A DNA stretch of 10,307 bases from an uncultured Pseudomonadota bacterium (GCA_937958295.1 CALFEY010000298.1:1-10307); one strand, 5' to 3'; shown: positions 1 to 7,073, counted from the first letter of the stretch. Numbers and translations: made by a program. The notes: generated by a model from the sequence alone, not told the origin.

Positions 1-3
1 GAT

Positions 4-1296
4 ATGCTGAGCCTCGTCATCGCCGTTGTTGCGCTGCTGGCCCTGCTGGCGGGCGTGCCGATCGCCTTCGTGATCCTGCTCGCGTCGTTCCTGCTGGTGG
101 CGATGGACCCCTTCGTGAGCATGGGGGCAGTGCCGGCAATCTTCGTGCAGGGCGTGGACTCGTTCATCCTGTTGTCCATTCCGCTATTCGTGCTCGTGGG
201 CGTGATCATGAACGCCGGGGGCATCAGCCAGCGCCTGCTCGATCTCGCGGTGGTGCTGGTGGGCCACTTGAAAGCCGGCATTGCGCACGTGAACATCGTG
301 GCGAGCATGATCTTCTCGGGCATGTCGGGAACCACGACCTCCGATGTCGCGGGTCTCGGCCGCATCGAGATCCCGATGATGATCAAGGAGGGCTTCCGCC
401 CGGAGACGGCCGCGGTGGTCACGGCCGTGTCGGCGACCATCGGCCCGATCATTCCGCCGAGCGTCCCCTTCATCCTCTACGGGGCGCTCACCAGCACGTC
501 GATCGGCAAGCTGTTCCTGGGCGGCGTGATCCCGGGGGTTTTGCTCGGGCTGTGGCTCATGGCCGTGATCGCGTGGCTTGCCCATCGCGGCCGGATCTCG
601 TCGGTGCGCTACACGCGCGAGCGGGCGAGCATCAAGCTCGTGGCCCGCGCCATCGGACGCTCCTTCTGGGCGCTCTTGACGCCGTTCCTGCTGATCGGCG
701 GGATGACGTCGGGGTGGTTCACCGCCACCGAGGCGGCGGGTATCGCGGTCGTGTACGCGATCGTGGTCGTCCGCTATATCTACCGCAGCGTGACCTGGCG
801 CGAGCTCTTCCGCATGTTCTGCGAGTCCGCCGAGTACGTCGGCGTGATCATGATCATGGTGGCGGCGGCGAGCGTGTTCGGCTGGCTGATCATCCAGGGC
901 GGGGCGGCGGAATCCCTGCTCTCCTGGCTCACGAGCGTCCGGCTCCCGCCGATGCTGCTGCTGATGCTGCTCAACGTGATCCTCCTCGTGATGGGCATGT
1001 TCGTGGAGGCAACGTCGATGATCATCCTGCTCTCGCCGATCCTCGTGCCCATCATCCAGGCCACCGGCATCGATCCGGTGCACTTCGGCGTGGTGTTCAC
1101 CCTCAACATGATGATCGCCACCATCACGCCGCCCGTGGGCATCTGCGGTTTGATAGCATCGCAGATCGCGGGCGTGACCGTGCAAAAATTCTCGCTCGAG
1201 GTCATTCCCTACGTCCTGGCGCTGATCGTGTTCCTGTTCGTCATCCTCTTCGTGCCCCCGCTCGTGACCTTCCTGCCCAACCTCGTGTTCGGCTAG
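4..1296 (+). CDS. dctM: TRAP transporter large permease subunit (DctM family)
   Basis: Large membrane subunit of a tripartite ATP-independent periplasmic (TRAP) transporter, which moves carboxylates or other organic acids across the inner membrane using an ion gradient and a periplasmic receptor. The 430-residue product is almost entirely hydrophobic, with roughly a dozen membrane segments, and matches the family's usual length of about 425. Family landmarks are visible: a DSFILLSIPLFVLVGVIM segment near residues 50-68, the SMIFSGMSGTTTSDVAGLG stretch near 100-119, a PIIPPSVPFILYG loop near 148-160, and a second-half repeat with FVEATSMIILLSPILVPI and ITPPVGICG. The ATG at position 4 gives a typical DctM N-terminus, so the gene appears complete. 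The small permease (DctQ) and receptor (DctP) are not in the window and probably lie to the left. The GntR gene follows after 10 nt and may be cotranscribed. The family is certain; the substrate cannot be read from sequence. Confidence 0.95.
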   Translation: MLSLVIAVVALLALLAGVPIAFVILLASFLLVAMDPFVSMGAVPAIFVQGVDSFILLSIPLFVLVGVIMNAGGISQRLLDLAVVLVGHLKAGIAHVNIVASMIFSGMSGTTTSDVAGLGRIEIPMMIKEGFRPETAAVVTAVSATIGPIIPPSVPFILYGALTSTSIGKLFLGGVIPGVLLGLWLMAVIAWLAHRGRISSVRYTRERASIKLVARAIGRSFWALLTPFLLIGGMTSGWFTATEAAGIAVVYAIVVVRYIYRSVTWRELFRMFCESAEYVGVIMIMVAAASVFGWLIIQGGAAESLLSWLTSVRLPPMLLLMLLNVILLVMGMFVEATSMIILLSPILVPIIQATGIDPVHFGVVFTLNMMIATITPPVGICGLIASQIAGVTVQKFSLEVIPYVLALIVFLFVILFVPPLVTFLPNLVFG

Positions 1297-1306
1297 CCCG
1301 GCCGCC

Positions 1307-2020
1307 ATGTCGCGACCCGACACCTCGCTGCGCTCGCAGGCCTACGAGCTCCTGCAGGAGTGGATCGTCACCCAGGTGCTGAAGCCCAACACCACGGTAA
1401 CGGAGGAGGAGCTCGCCGAGCGCAGCGGCATCGGCCGCACGCCGATCCGCGAGGCGCTGCAGCGCCTTGCCCGCGACGGCCTCCTGTCGATCAGGCCGCG
1501 CTCTTCGATCGTCATCCTCGACATGACGCCGGCGCGGCAGGTCCAGCTGCTCGAGGCGCGTGCGTCGCTGCAGGAGCAGACGGTGCGTCTGGCCGCGCGC
1601 CGTGCCGATCCCGATGAGCGCGCGCGCATGCTGCTGCTCGCCTCGGCGGTGGAAGAGGCGGCTCGCATCGGCGACGGCGAGCTCTATCTGCGCATCGCGC
1701 GCGACATCCACCACGCGCTCTGCGCGGCCGCGCGCAACGAGTTCCTCCAGGAGTTCATGGGCAGCCTGTACACCCTGTCGCGCCAGTTCTCCTTCACCCA
1801 CCTGCGCAACGTGGACATCCCGCGTGCCTCCGCCACGCACGCGGGCATCCTCCGCGCCGTGGCGGCGCGCGACGAGGAGGCCGCCGCGCGGGCGTCGCAG
1901 GCGATGATGGACTTCCTGTACGACTTCACCGAGGCCCGGCGCAGCGCTCGTGCTCCGGCGGGCCGCAAGGCCCGTCCCCGGGGCGGCGTCGCCACGGGGA
2001 CCGTCCGCCGCCCGGGCTGA
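1307..2020 (+). CDS. GntR-family transcriptional regulator, FCD (FadR-type) subfamily
   Basis: Cytoplasmic ligand-responsive DNA-binding protein of 237 residues. Residues about 8-75 form the winged helix-turn-helix: SQAYELLQEWIV, then EEELAERSGIGRTPIREALQ (the GntR recognition helix, with the hallmark TPIREAL), then a DGLL wing. Residues about 80-205 are the all-helical FCD ligand domain, with candidate metal/ligand residues in ARDIHHALCAAARN near 130 and a later His in THAGILRAVAARD near 185. The last 30 residues are Arg/Pro/Gly-rich and probably disordered. The start codon lies 10 nt after the TRAP permease stop with no clear Shine-Dalgarno sequence, which suggests translational coupling. 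Regulators placed like this commonly control the adjacent transporter, so carboxylate-responsive control of the upstream TRAP operon is the best inference. No operator can be assigned because the operon promoter is outside the window. Confidence 0.92.
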   Translation: MSRPDTSLRSQAYELLQEWIVTQVLKPNTTVTEEELAERSGIGRTPIREALQRLARDGLLSIRPRSSIVILDMTPARQVQLLEARASLQEQTVRLAARRADPDERARMLLLASAVEEAARIGDGELYLRIARDIHHALCAAARNEFLQEFMGSLYTLSRQFSFTHLRNVDIPRASATHAGILRAVAARDEEAAARASQAMMDFLYDFTEARRSARAPAGRKARPRGGVATGTVRRPG

Positions 2021-2104
2021 GCTCCGACCGCGGCGCAGGTCGCGGCCGTTTGCTTCGGGGAACCCTCTGCGGTGGCGTCCGACACTGCAATCATCGTAGG
2101 GGCG

Positions 2105-3434
2105 ATGCGCCCGTGCCCCGCAGCGGCCAAAGTCTCGTGCGATGTTCGTCATGCGGCATGCCACGTTCCCTCTCCCGGCGCACAGGTCGCTCGGTCCCCG
2201 ACCTCGAAGCGCCGTCCGGAGCTCGACTGGCTGCGCGGGCTGAGGCTCGTGCTAATGACACTTACGCATCTGCCCACCACCCTAAGCCCGCGCTTGAGCC
2301 AATCCTTCGGCTTCGTGTCGGCGGCGGAGGGCTTCGTCTTCCTGTCGGCCTTTCCGGTGGGCAGCGTCTATGCGCGAATGGCGCAGCGGCAGGGGGTGCC
2401 GGCCATGCAACGTGCGCTCGCGCGACGAGCGCTGAAGGTGTACGCCGCGCACGTGGCCTTGCTGCTGTTCCTCCTGTTCGTGCTCGTGCCGCTGGCAATG
2501 CAGGGCGGGGCGGGGCCATCGCCGATCTCGCCTCGTTCTATGCCGCGCATCCGGCACCGGCGTTGGCGAGCGGGCTCGCCCTCTCCTACGCGCCTGCTCT
2601 TCTCGACATCCTGCCCATGTATGGGGTGTTTCTCGCGGCCTCGGCGTGCCTGCTCCGCCATGCCCAGCAGCGGGGATGGACGGCGATCCTGGCGGGGAGC
2701 GTGGTGCTCTGGAGCGCGGCACAGGCCGACGGAGGCCGCACGGTGTAAGAGGCGGTCGCCGCCGCGGCGGGTTGGGGCAGCCCTATCGCGAGACGGGTGC
2801 GTTCTCGCTCTTCGCGTGGCAGGCCTTGTGGGTGGCCGGCTTGTAGGCCGGTGCCGCTCCGGCGCCGGAGGCCACCGTGGACGTGCGCCGCGTCGCATGG
2901 TGGACGCGACCGGGTGTGGTACGTGCGGCGGTTGCCGTGGCCGTGGTGTGCATGGCGTGGCGGCATCTGGTTGGCCAGACGCCCTTCGGCGCCCTCGGCC
3001 ACCTCAATGTGCTTTTCGACAAGTGGACCCTCGGGCCGCTGCGCCTGCTCAACTGCGTGGCGCTCGTCCTGGTGGTGATCCAGGCGCAAGGAGTGCTGCG
3101 CCGCTGGGCGGGAAACTCGGTGCTCGTCACCCTCGGCCGAGCCTCGCTCACCGTGTTCCGCGCGCACCTCGTGGCGTGTCTCGTGCTGCTCACCGTGGTA
3201 GGCAACGCTTCCGCCGGCTGTCCCGGCCTCGCGGACCTGCTGCTGACGGTGGGAAGTCTCGCGATCCTCTACGCGGTGGCAAGGCAGGTGACGTCGCGCG
3301 ACGGGGAGGCGGCGGACCCGGCGATGCCACGCGCAGAGGCCGCGGCGCTCAAGGTGCTGCGGGTGCCCAGAGTCCGCAGTACTCCGGTGGGCGGGGGGAG
3401 AGGCGTCAGCCCTGCACCACGTATGGCGCGATGA
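2105..3434 (+). pseudogene. opgC: opgC-like pseudogene (osmoregulated periplasmic glucan modification membrane protein)
   Basis: Decayed copy of an OpgC-family multi-pass inner-membrane protein, a family that transfers succinyl groups to osmoregulated periplasmic glucans. The family is recognisable in pieces across three frames. The N-terminal piece (about 2198-2505) has ELDWLRGLRLVLMTLTHLPT and FGFVSAAEGFVFLSAF. The middle piece (about 2515-2770), one frame back, has YAPALLDILPMYGVFL. The C-terminal piece (about 2780-3360), back one more frame, has ETGAFSLFAWQALWVAGL and then VTLGRASLTVFRAHLVA. Lesions: a one-base loss in a G-rich run near 2500-2520, an in-frame TAA at 2746-2748, another one-base loss near 2770-2785, and an in-frame TAG at 2844-2846 inside a membrane segment where the family has an aromatic residue. 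The start is uncertain: ATG at 2105 or GTG at 2072 are both in the first frame. The 3' end overlaps the convergent esterase gene. No intact opgG or opgH is in the window. Confidence 0.85.
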
Positions 3435-4115
3435 CGCGCTTCCAGAGCGCGTAGGCCTCGGCGTTGAGGTGCAGGGCGTCGTCGCGGAAGAGGTCGCGGC
3501 GAGGCTCGCCGGCCTCGCCCAGCATCGGCGTGAAGATGTCGATGTAGTCCACGTGTTCGTGGGTGGCGGGGGCCCCCCGGATGAGCGCATTCGTGGCACG
3601 GATCCGCGGCAGCAGTGCAGCGCGCGACGGGCTGGGCTTGATGGAAATAAACGCGATCCGTGTGGTGGGCAGCTTCGCGCGCACACCGTGGACGAAGGCC
3701 GGGAGGCGGCGCTCCACTTCCTCCGGTGCCACGCTGGCGGCCAAGTCGTTGTCACCGGCATAGACCAGCACCGTGCGCGGCTGGTGTTTCACCACGAGCC
3801 GCTCCAGGTCCGGACGCAGTCGCCCAACTGCGAACCTCCGAAGCCGCGCTTGATGATGCCGGACGACGTGCCGAACTCGCGCTCGTGGTCCGTCCACAGT
3901 CGGATGGACGAGCTGCCCACGAAGAGAATGCCGCCGGCGGCCGGCGGCCGTGCGGCATCGCTTGATGCAAACGCCGCGAACTCGGCGTCCCAAGGCGACG
4001 CGGAGACGGACGCGGATGCGACGACCACTGGCGCGGTCGAAGGCTGCGCACCCGCTGCCATGGTCACGCAGGCCGCGACACCGGCAATGAGGAGGGAACG
4101 CAACGTGTAGGACAT
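3406..4115 (-). pseudogene. SGNH/GDSL hydrolase (esterase-like), single frameshift
   Basis: Exported SGNH-fold hydrolase, a family of serine esterases/lipases acting on acyl esters. Reading from the ATG at 4115, residues 1-23 look like a Sec signal peptide (MSYTLRSLLIAGVAACVTMA, then AGA before the cleavage site). Block I is GGILFVGSSSIRLW (residues 61-74, nucleophile probably Ser69), and block II is RGFGGSQL (90-97). The frame then breaks near 3808-3813: the upstream frame ends at a stop 3789-3791, while the downstream frame continues as DLERLVVKHQPRTVLVYAGDNDL (block III, GDND) and ends with DALHLNAEAYALW (block V, catalytic Asp and His). The span is 710 nt, so restoring one base gives exactly 237 codons including the stop. 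All four catalytic blocks are otherwise intact, so this is either a very recent mutation or a sequencing error. It lies 116 nt downstream of iclR on the same strand. Confidence 0.85.
3808..3813 (-). other. One-base frameshift site in the SGNH hydrolase gene
   Basis: On the minus strand the codons for GDCV are followed by sequence that gives a stop after a few residues in the same frame, but DLERLVV in the frame one base earlier. A single missing base in the codon after GDCV restores a continuous protein with normal family spacing between block II and the GDND motif. Confidence 0.75.
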
Positions 4116-4171
4116 TGTGACGGGAACGCAGGAGGACGCGCCGCTCAGTGACGCATTGTGGGGGAAAGTTC

Positions 4172-4217
4172 CTTGCGCGATCGTGCAACGCGCCCTCCCG
4201 TGAGCGCATCGCGCAAG
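4172..4217. promoter_or_regulatory. Repeated inverted half-sites between iclR and the esterase gene
   Basis: Three related half-sites occur in 46 bases. TTGCGCGA (4173-4180) abuts TCGTGCAA (4181-4188), making a 16-bp dyad with one mismatched pair. A third arm, ATCGCGCAAG (4208-4217), is an exact inverted copy of CTTGCGCGAT (4172-4181), able to form a 10-bp stem with a 26-nt loop. It sits in the 116-nt gap downstream of iclR and upstream of the esterase start. It could be a regulator binding site or the 3' structure of the iclR transcript. There is no U-tract, so a classical terminator is not supported. Confidence 0.4.
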
Positions 4218-4231
4218 ACAGCGTCGATCGC

Positions 4232-4969
4232 CTAGGCGGGCAGCCGCCAGCGCTGGTCGCCGAGCGTGCCGAGGTCCACCGGCGGCGGCGCGATCGCGCG
4301 CGTGAGCTGGGTGGCCGCCGCCTGCAATCGCGGCAGGTGACGCAGCAGGTCGTTCGAGTCGAGGCGGTCCACCGTGCCCGACACGCACACCGCCCCGAAG
4401 AGCCGGCGCCGCGCGCCCCGCACCGGCACCGCGATGCTCGCCATCGTGCGGTCGCGCTCGCCGATGGACACGTAGAAGCCGCGGCGGCGGATCGACTCGT
4501 AGAACGCGCCGGGCTCGCCGCTGAACGCCGTGAGGATGCGGCCCGATGCGCCGCGATCAAGCGGCAGCATCTCCCCGGCGCGGATGTGATGGCGCGTGAG
4601 GCTCGGCCGGTCTACGCGGGCGACGCATGTACGGCTGCTGCCGTCGATCACGAAGAGCGCCACCGACTCGCGCGTGGCGCCGGCTAAGCGCCGCAGCACG
4701 AGATCGATCGCATTGTTGGCATCGAACGAGCTCTGGTAGCGCACGCCGAGCCATCCGGCCGCGGGGCCGAGGCGCCAGCGGCGGTCGTCCATCTGCACGA
4801 GATAGCCGGCGCGGGCGAGGGTGCGCGCGGTGCGCAACACGGTGGGCTTGCCCATCGCCAGGCGCCGCGAGAGCTCGGCGAGGGACATCCCCTGTTCGTG
4901 CGCGCCGAACGCGTCGAGCACCGCGAGCGCGCGGGTGACGGCGTTGACGTTGTCGCGGGCTGGGGTCAT
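4232..4969 (-). CDS. IclR-family transcriptional regulator
   Basis: Cytoplasmic DNA-binding regulator of catabolic genes, 245 residues from the chosen start. The N-terminal winged helix-turn-helix (residues about 6-65) includes NAVTRALAVLDAFG, then MSLAELSRRLAMGKPTVLRTARTL, then AGYLVQ. The C-terminal IclR effector domain (about 80-240) contains the LALF-type VALFVIDGSS strand, HHIRAGEMLPLDRGASGRILTAF and a late SIAVPVRG strand. The frame is open to an ATG at 5041, but MTPARDNVNAVTRAL at 4969 matches normal IclR N-termini. A likely promoter (TACAAT, complement of 5004-5009) would place transcription start near 4997, which excludes the longer starts. No strong Shine-Dalgarno is visible. It diverges from the prpB-like operon and is the obvious candidate regulator of it and of itself. 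Confidence 0.93.
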   Translation of the reverse strand: MTPARDNVNAVTRALAVLDAFGAHEQGMSLAELSRRLAMGKPTVLRTARTLARAGYLVQMDDRRWRLGPAAGWLGVRYQSSFDANNAIDLVLRRLAGATRESVALFVIDGSSRTCVARVDRPSLTRHHIRAGEMLPLDRGASGRILTAFSGEPGAFYESIRRRGFYVSIGERDRTMASIAVPVRGARRRLFGAVCVSGTVDRLDSNDLLRHLPRLQAAATQLTRAIAPPPVDLGTLGDQRWRLPA

Positions 4970-4981
4970 CGGGGCTCGGTA

Positions 4982-5002
4982 GCGTTCCGCACTGCGCAAC
5001 GC
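4982..5002. promoter_or_regulatory. Candidate IclR operator (21-bp dyad) over the iclR transcription start
   Basis: An inverted repeat centred on 4992: GCGTT-C-CGCA, centre C, TGCG-C-AACGC. Nine of ten base pairs are complementary, the exception being C/C at 4987 and 4997. The GTTCCGCA/TGCGCAAC core resembles the GTTC-rich palindromes bound by some IclR-family regulators. It begins 13 nt upstream of the iclR start codon and covers the predicted transcription start, as expected for autorepression. The dyad is seen directly; the bound protein is inferred. Confidence 0.5.
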
Positions 5003-5003
5003 C

Positions 5004-5033
5004 ATTGTAATCCGGGCAGGAGGCGCATCACAA
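5004..5033 (-). promoter_or_regulatory. Candidate sigma-70 promoter of iclR
   Basis: On the minus strand, TTGTGA (complement of 5028-5033) and TACAAT (complement of 5004-5009) are separated by 18 nt. They match the -35 and -10 consensus at four and five of six positions. Transcription would start near 4997, giving a leader of about 28 nt before the ATG at 4969. The -10 lies between the two dyads and the -35 falls within the second one. Confidence 0.45.
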
Positions 5034-5039
5034 TGCGCC
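5022..5039. promoter_or_regulatory. Second dyad in the iclR-prpB intergenic region
   Basis: GGCGCAT, spacer CACA, ATGCGCC: a perfect 7-bp inverted repeat. It overlaps the proposed iclR -35 element and lies about 70 nt upstream of the lyase start codon. It could be a second operator serving the divergent operon. Its sequence differs from the 4982-5002 dyad, so it need not bind the same protein. Confidence 0.4.
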
Positions 5040-5109
5040 ACAACGGCCCATGGTTAAGCGCAAAGAGGCCGCGTCGAGACCAACCGCCCGAAGAGGACCC
5101 TCACCCGTC

Positions 5110-6027
5110 ATGCTCATCGACCGCACCGTCCCGTCGGCCAGCGCTGGCGCCCGCTTTCGCGCGGCGCTCGCCACCGACAAGCCGCTCACCATCGTGGGCA
5201 CGATCAATCCGTTTTGCGCGATCCTCGCGCAGCGCGCCGGGCACAAGGCGATCTACCTTGCCGGGGGCGGCATGGCCACGCACTCGTATGGTCTGCCGGA
5301 CCTCGCGCTCACCACGATGAGCGAAGTGCTGGAGAACGTGCGCCGCATCACCGATGCCTGCGACCTGCCGCTCCTCGTGGACGTGGATACCGGCTTCGGC
5401 GGCGTCTTCAACATCGCACGGCTGATCAAGGGCCTCATCAAGGACGGCGCGGCGGCGATTCACATCGAGGACCAGGTCGCGCTCAAGCGCTGTGGCCACC
5501 GGCCCAACAAGTCGATGGTGTCCACCGGGGAAATGGTCGATCGCATCAAGGCCTGCGTGGATGCGCGCACGGACCCGGATTTCTTCCTCGTGGCGCGGAC
5601 CGACTCGCTGACCAAGGAGGGGCTCGACGCCGCCATCGAGCGCGCTCGCGCGTACGTGGATGCCGGCGCCGACATGATCTTTGCCGAGGCGGTGACCACC
5701 CTTGCGCAGTACCGCGCGTTCGTCGATGCGCTCGACCGTCCGCACTCGGTGATGGCGAACATCACCGAATTCTCGCTCACGCCGGGCTTTACCGTCGACG
5801 AGCTGCGGGAGGCCGGCGTGTCCGCTGCGCTCTTCCCGCTGTCCGCAGCGCGCGCGATGGCCGGCGTGGCCACGCGCGTGTACGAGGCCATCCTGCGCGA
5901 CGGCACGCCCGCGTCGATGCGCGATGTGATGCAGACGCGGGTCGAGCTCTACGAAGCGCTCGACTACCACGCTTACGAGCAGAAGTACGACGAGTTGTAC
6001 GCCGCCGAGGCGCCCGTCCGGCGATAG
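5110..6027 (+). CDS. prpB: 2-methylisocitrate lyase (PrpB)-like, isocitrate lyase/PEP mutase superfamily
   Basis: Cytoplasmic Mg-dependent carbon-carbon lyase of 305 residues. PrpB splits 2-methylisocitrate into pyruvate and succinate; relatives cleave other 2-hydroxy-dicarboxylates and tricarboxylates. Visible: TIVGTIN (27-33), LPD64, the metal-binding DVDTGFGG (Asp91, Asp93), the catalytic-loop signature KRCGHRPNK with Cys128 (126-134), ARTD (from about 162), NITEF, and a C-terminal MQTRVELYEALDY tail close to classical PrpB. One oddity: the substrate loop reads YLAGGG (49-54) where classical PrpB has YLSGGG, losing a serine that contacts substrate. The start at 5110 fits family N-termini and has AGAGGA about 12 nt upstream; an in-frame ATG at 5050 would add 20 basic residues. 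No prpC, prpD or acnD accompanies it, so the true substrate may differ. First gene of the operon divergent from iclR. Confidence 0.88.
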   Translation: MLIDRTVPSASAGARFRAALATDKPLTIVGTINPFCAILAQRAGHKAIYLAGGGMATHSYGLPDLALTTMSEVLENVRRITDACDLPLLVDVDTGFGGVFNIARLIKGLIKDGAAAIHIEDQVALKRCGHRPNKSMVSTGEMVDRIKACVDARTDPDFFLVARTDSLTKEGLDAAIERARAYVDAGADMIFAEAVTTLAQYRAFVDALDRPHSVMANITEFSLTPGFTVDELREAGVSAALFPLSAARAMAGVATRVYEAILRDGTPASMRDVMQTRVELYEALDYHAYEQKYDELYAAEAPVRR

Positions 6028-6057
6028 AACCGTGCGGCCGCGTCCCAAGGCCGCCAG

Positions 6058-6067
6058 AAGGAGGAGA
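6058..6067 (+). promoter_or_regulatory. Strong ribosome binding site of the receptor gene
   Basis: AAGGAGGAGA lies just upstream of the ATG at 6073 with near-ideal spacing. It is much the strongest Shine-Dalgarno in the operon, consistent with the receptor being needed in excess over the enzymes. Confidence 0.75.
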
Positions 6068-6072
6068 CGACC

Positions 6073-7062
6073 ATGATTCCTGCATCGCGTTTGGCGGCGT
6101 CGTCGCGCCGCTCGTTCCTGCTTGCCGGCGGTACTGCGGCGCTCATTCTGCTTGCCGGGGCCGGACCGGCGGCGGCGCAGCAGCCCGTGATGCGCTGGAT
6201 CGTGCCCTTCGCGGCTGGCAGCTACACGGACAACGTCGCGCGCATTATCGCGCCGGGAATTGGAGAGCGTCTGGGCCAGACGATCGTGATCGAGAACCGC
6301 GCTGGAGCCAACGGCACCATCGGCGCGGATTTCGTCGCCAAGGCACCGCCCGATGGACAGACCGTGCTGGTGGGCGGGGCCAGCGTGAACGTGGTCAACC
6401 CCAACGTCTACAAGTCGCTGCCCTACGATCCGGTGCGCGACCTCCTGCCCGCGGCCCGCATCGGCCTGCTGCCGTTCATGCTGGTGGTCAACAACGAAGT
6501 GCCGGCCAGCAACGTTGCCGAGCTCATCGCCTACGCCAAGAAGAATCCGGGCAAGCTCTCCTACGGTACGCCGAATACCGCCACGCTCGTGGGCATGGAG
6601 ACGTTCAAGCGCGGAGCAGGGGTGGACATTGTAAGCGTGCCCTACAAGGCGAGCCCGCAGGCGATCGCCGACCTCGTGGGCAATCACGTGCAGGTGGCGA
6701 TCGCGGACTTTGCGATCACGATGCCGCAGGTCAGGTCGGGCAAGCTGCGCGTGCTGGCGGTGACGATGCCCAAGCGCTCGGCCATCCTCCCCGACGTGCC
6801 ACCGCTCGCCGACACGATCCCCAACTTCGACGTGTCGGCATGGACGGGCCTGTTCATGCCCGGGAAGACGCCGCCTGCCCACGCCCAGAAGCTGTACGAC
6901 GCCATGCGCGCCACGCTCGCCACGCCCGAGGTGCGGGACAAGCTGCTGTCGATCGGCTTCGACGTCCAGCCCATGGGGCCGGACGAATTCGGCACCTACC
7001 TGCGCAACGAGATCAGGACCTGGGCTACGCTGGTGAAGGACGCCGGGATCCAGCCGGAGTGA
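6073..7062 (+). CDS. Bug/TctC-family tripartite tricarboxylate transporter receptor, Tat-type signal
   Basis: Periplasmic solute-binding protein of 329 residues in the Bug family, whose members bind carboxylates and related small molecules. The N-terminus carries a twin-arginine signal, SRRSFLLAGG (residues 10-19), followed by a hydrophobic stretch and AAA before mature QQPVMRW. Family motifs follow: WIVPFAAGSYTDNVAR (about 40-55, with the Asp used for ligand carboxylates), GERLGQTIVIENRAGANGTI, VAKAPPDGQTVLVG, YKSLPYDPVRDLLPAARIG, YAKKNPGKLSYGTPN, VPYKASPQAIADLVG and the late GLFMPGKTPPAHAQKLYDAM. No TctA/TctB membrane subunits are in the window, which is common for this expanded family. It may work with a distant transporter or act as a sensor. 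It lies 45 nt after the lyase gene and 11 nt before the amidohydrolase gene. Confidence 0.93.
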   Translation: MIPASRLAASSRRSFLLAGGTAALILLAGAGPAAAQQPVMRWIVPFAAGSYTDNVARIIAPGIGERLGQTIVIENRAGANGTIGADFVAKAPPDGQTVLVGGASVNVVNPNVYKSLPYDPVRDLLPAARIGLLPFMLVVNNEVPASNVAELIAYAKKNPGKLSYGTPNTATLVGMETFKRGAGVDIVSVPYKASPQAIADLVGNHVQVAIADFAITMPQVRSGKLRVLAVTMPKRSAILPDVPPLADTIPNFDVSAWTGLFMPGKTPPAHAQKLYDAMRATLATPEVRDKLLSIGFDVQPMGPDEFGTYLRNEIRTWATLVKDAGIQPE

Positions 7063-7073
7063 GCGGCCGCGCC

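Noticed and set aside
184..1323. 379-codon minus-strand frame opposite the TRAP permease
   Set aside because: Extremely His/Asp/Glu-rich, the expected complement of a hydrophobic membrane protein gene; no family features.
2021..2060. Possible terminator after the GntR gene (CCGCG ... CGCGG)
   Set aside because: A five-base stem with an eight-base loop and no U-tract is expected by chance in DNA this GC-rich.
2586..3761. 391-codon minus-strand frame spanning opgC and the esterase
   Set aside because: Its residues do not match any family, while both opgC and SGNH motifs are clear in other frames.
4970..5041. Longer iclR start at 5041 or 5005
   Set aside because: The added residues match no IclR N-terminus, the ATG at 5005 overlaps the proposed -10 element, and there is no ribosome site on the minus strand.
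5050..5109. Lyase start at ATG 5050
   Set aside because: It adds 20 Arg/Pro-rich residues absent from PrpB proteins and lacks a better ribosome site; kept as an alternative only.
5101..6882. 593-codon minus-strand frame opposite the lyase and receptor genes
   Set aside because: His/Arg/Asp-rich composition typical of antisense reading of high-GC genes, with no recognisable domain.
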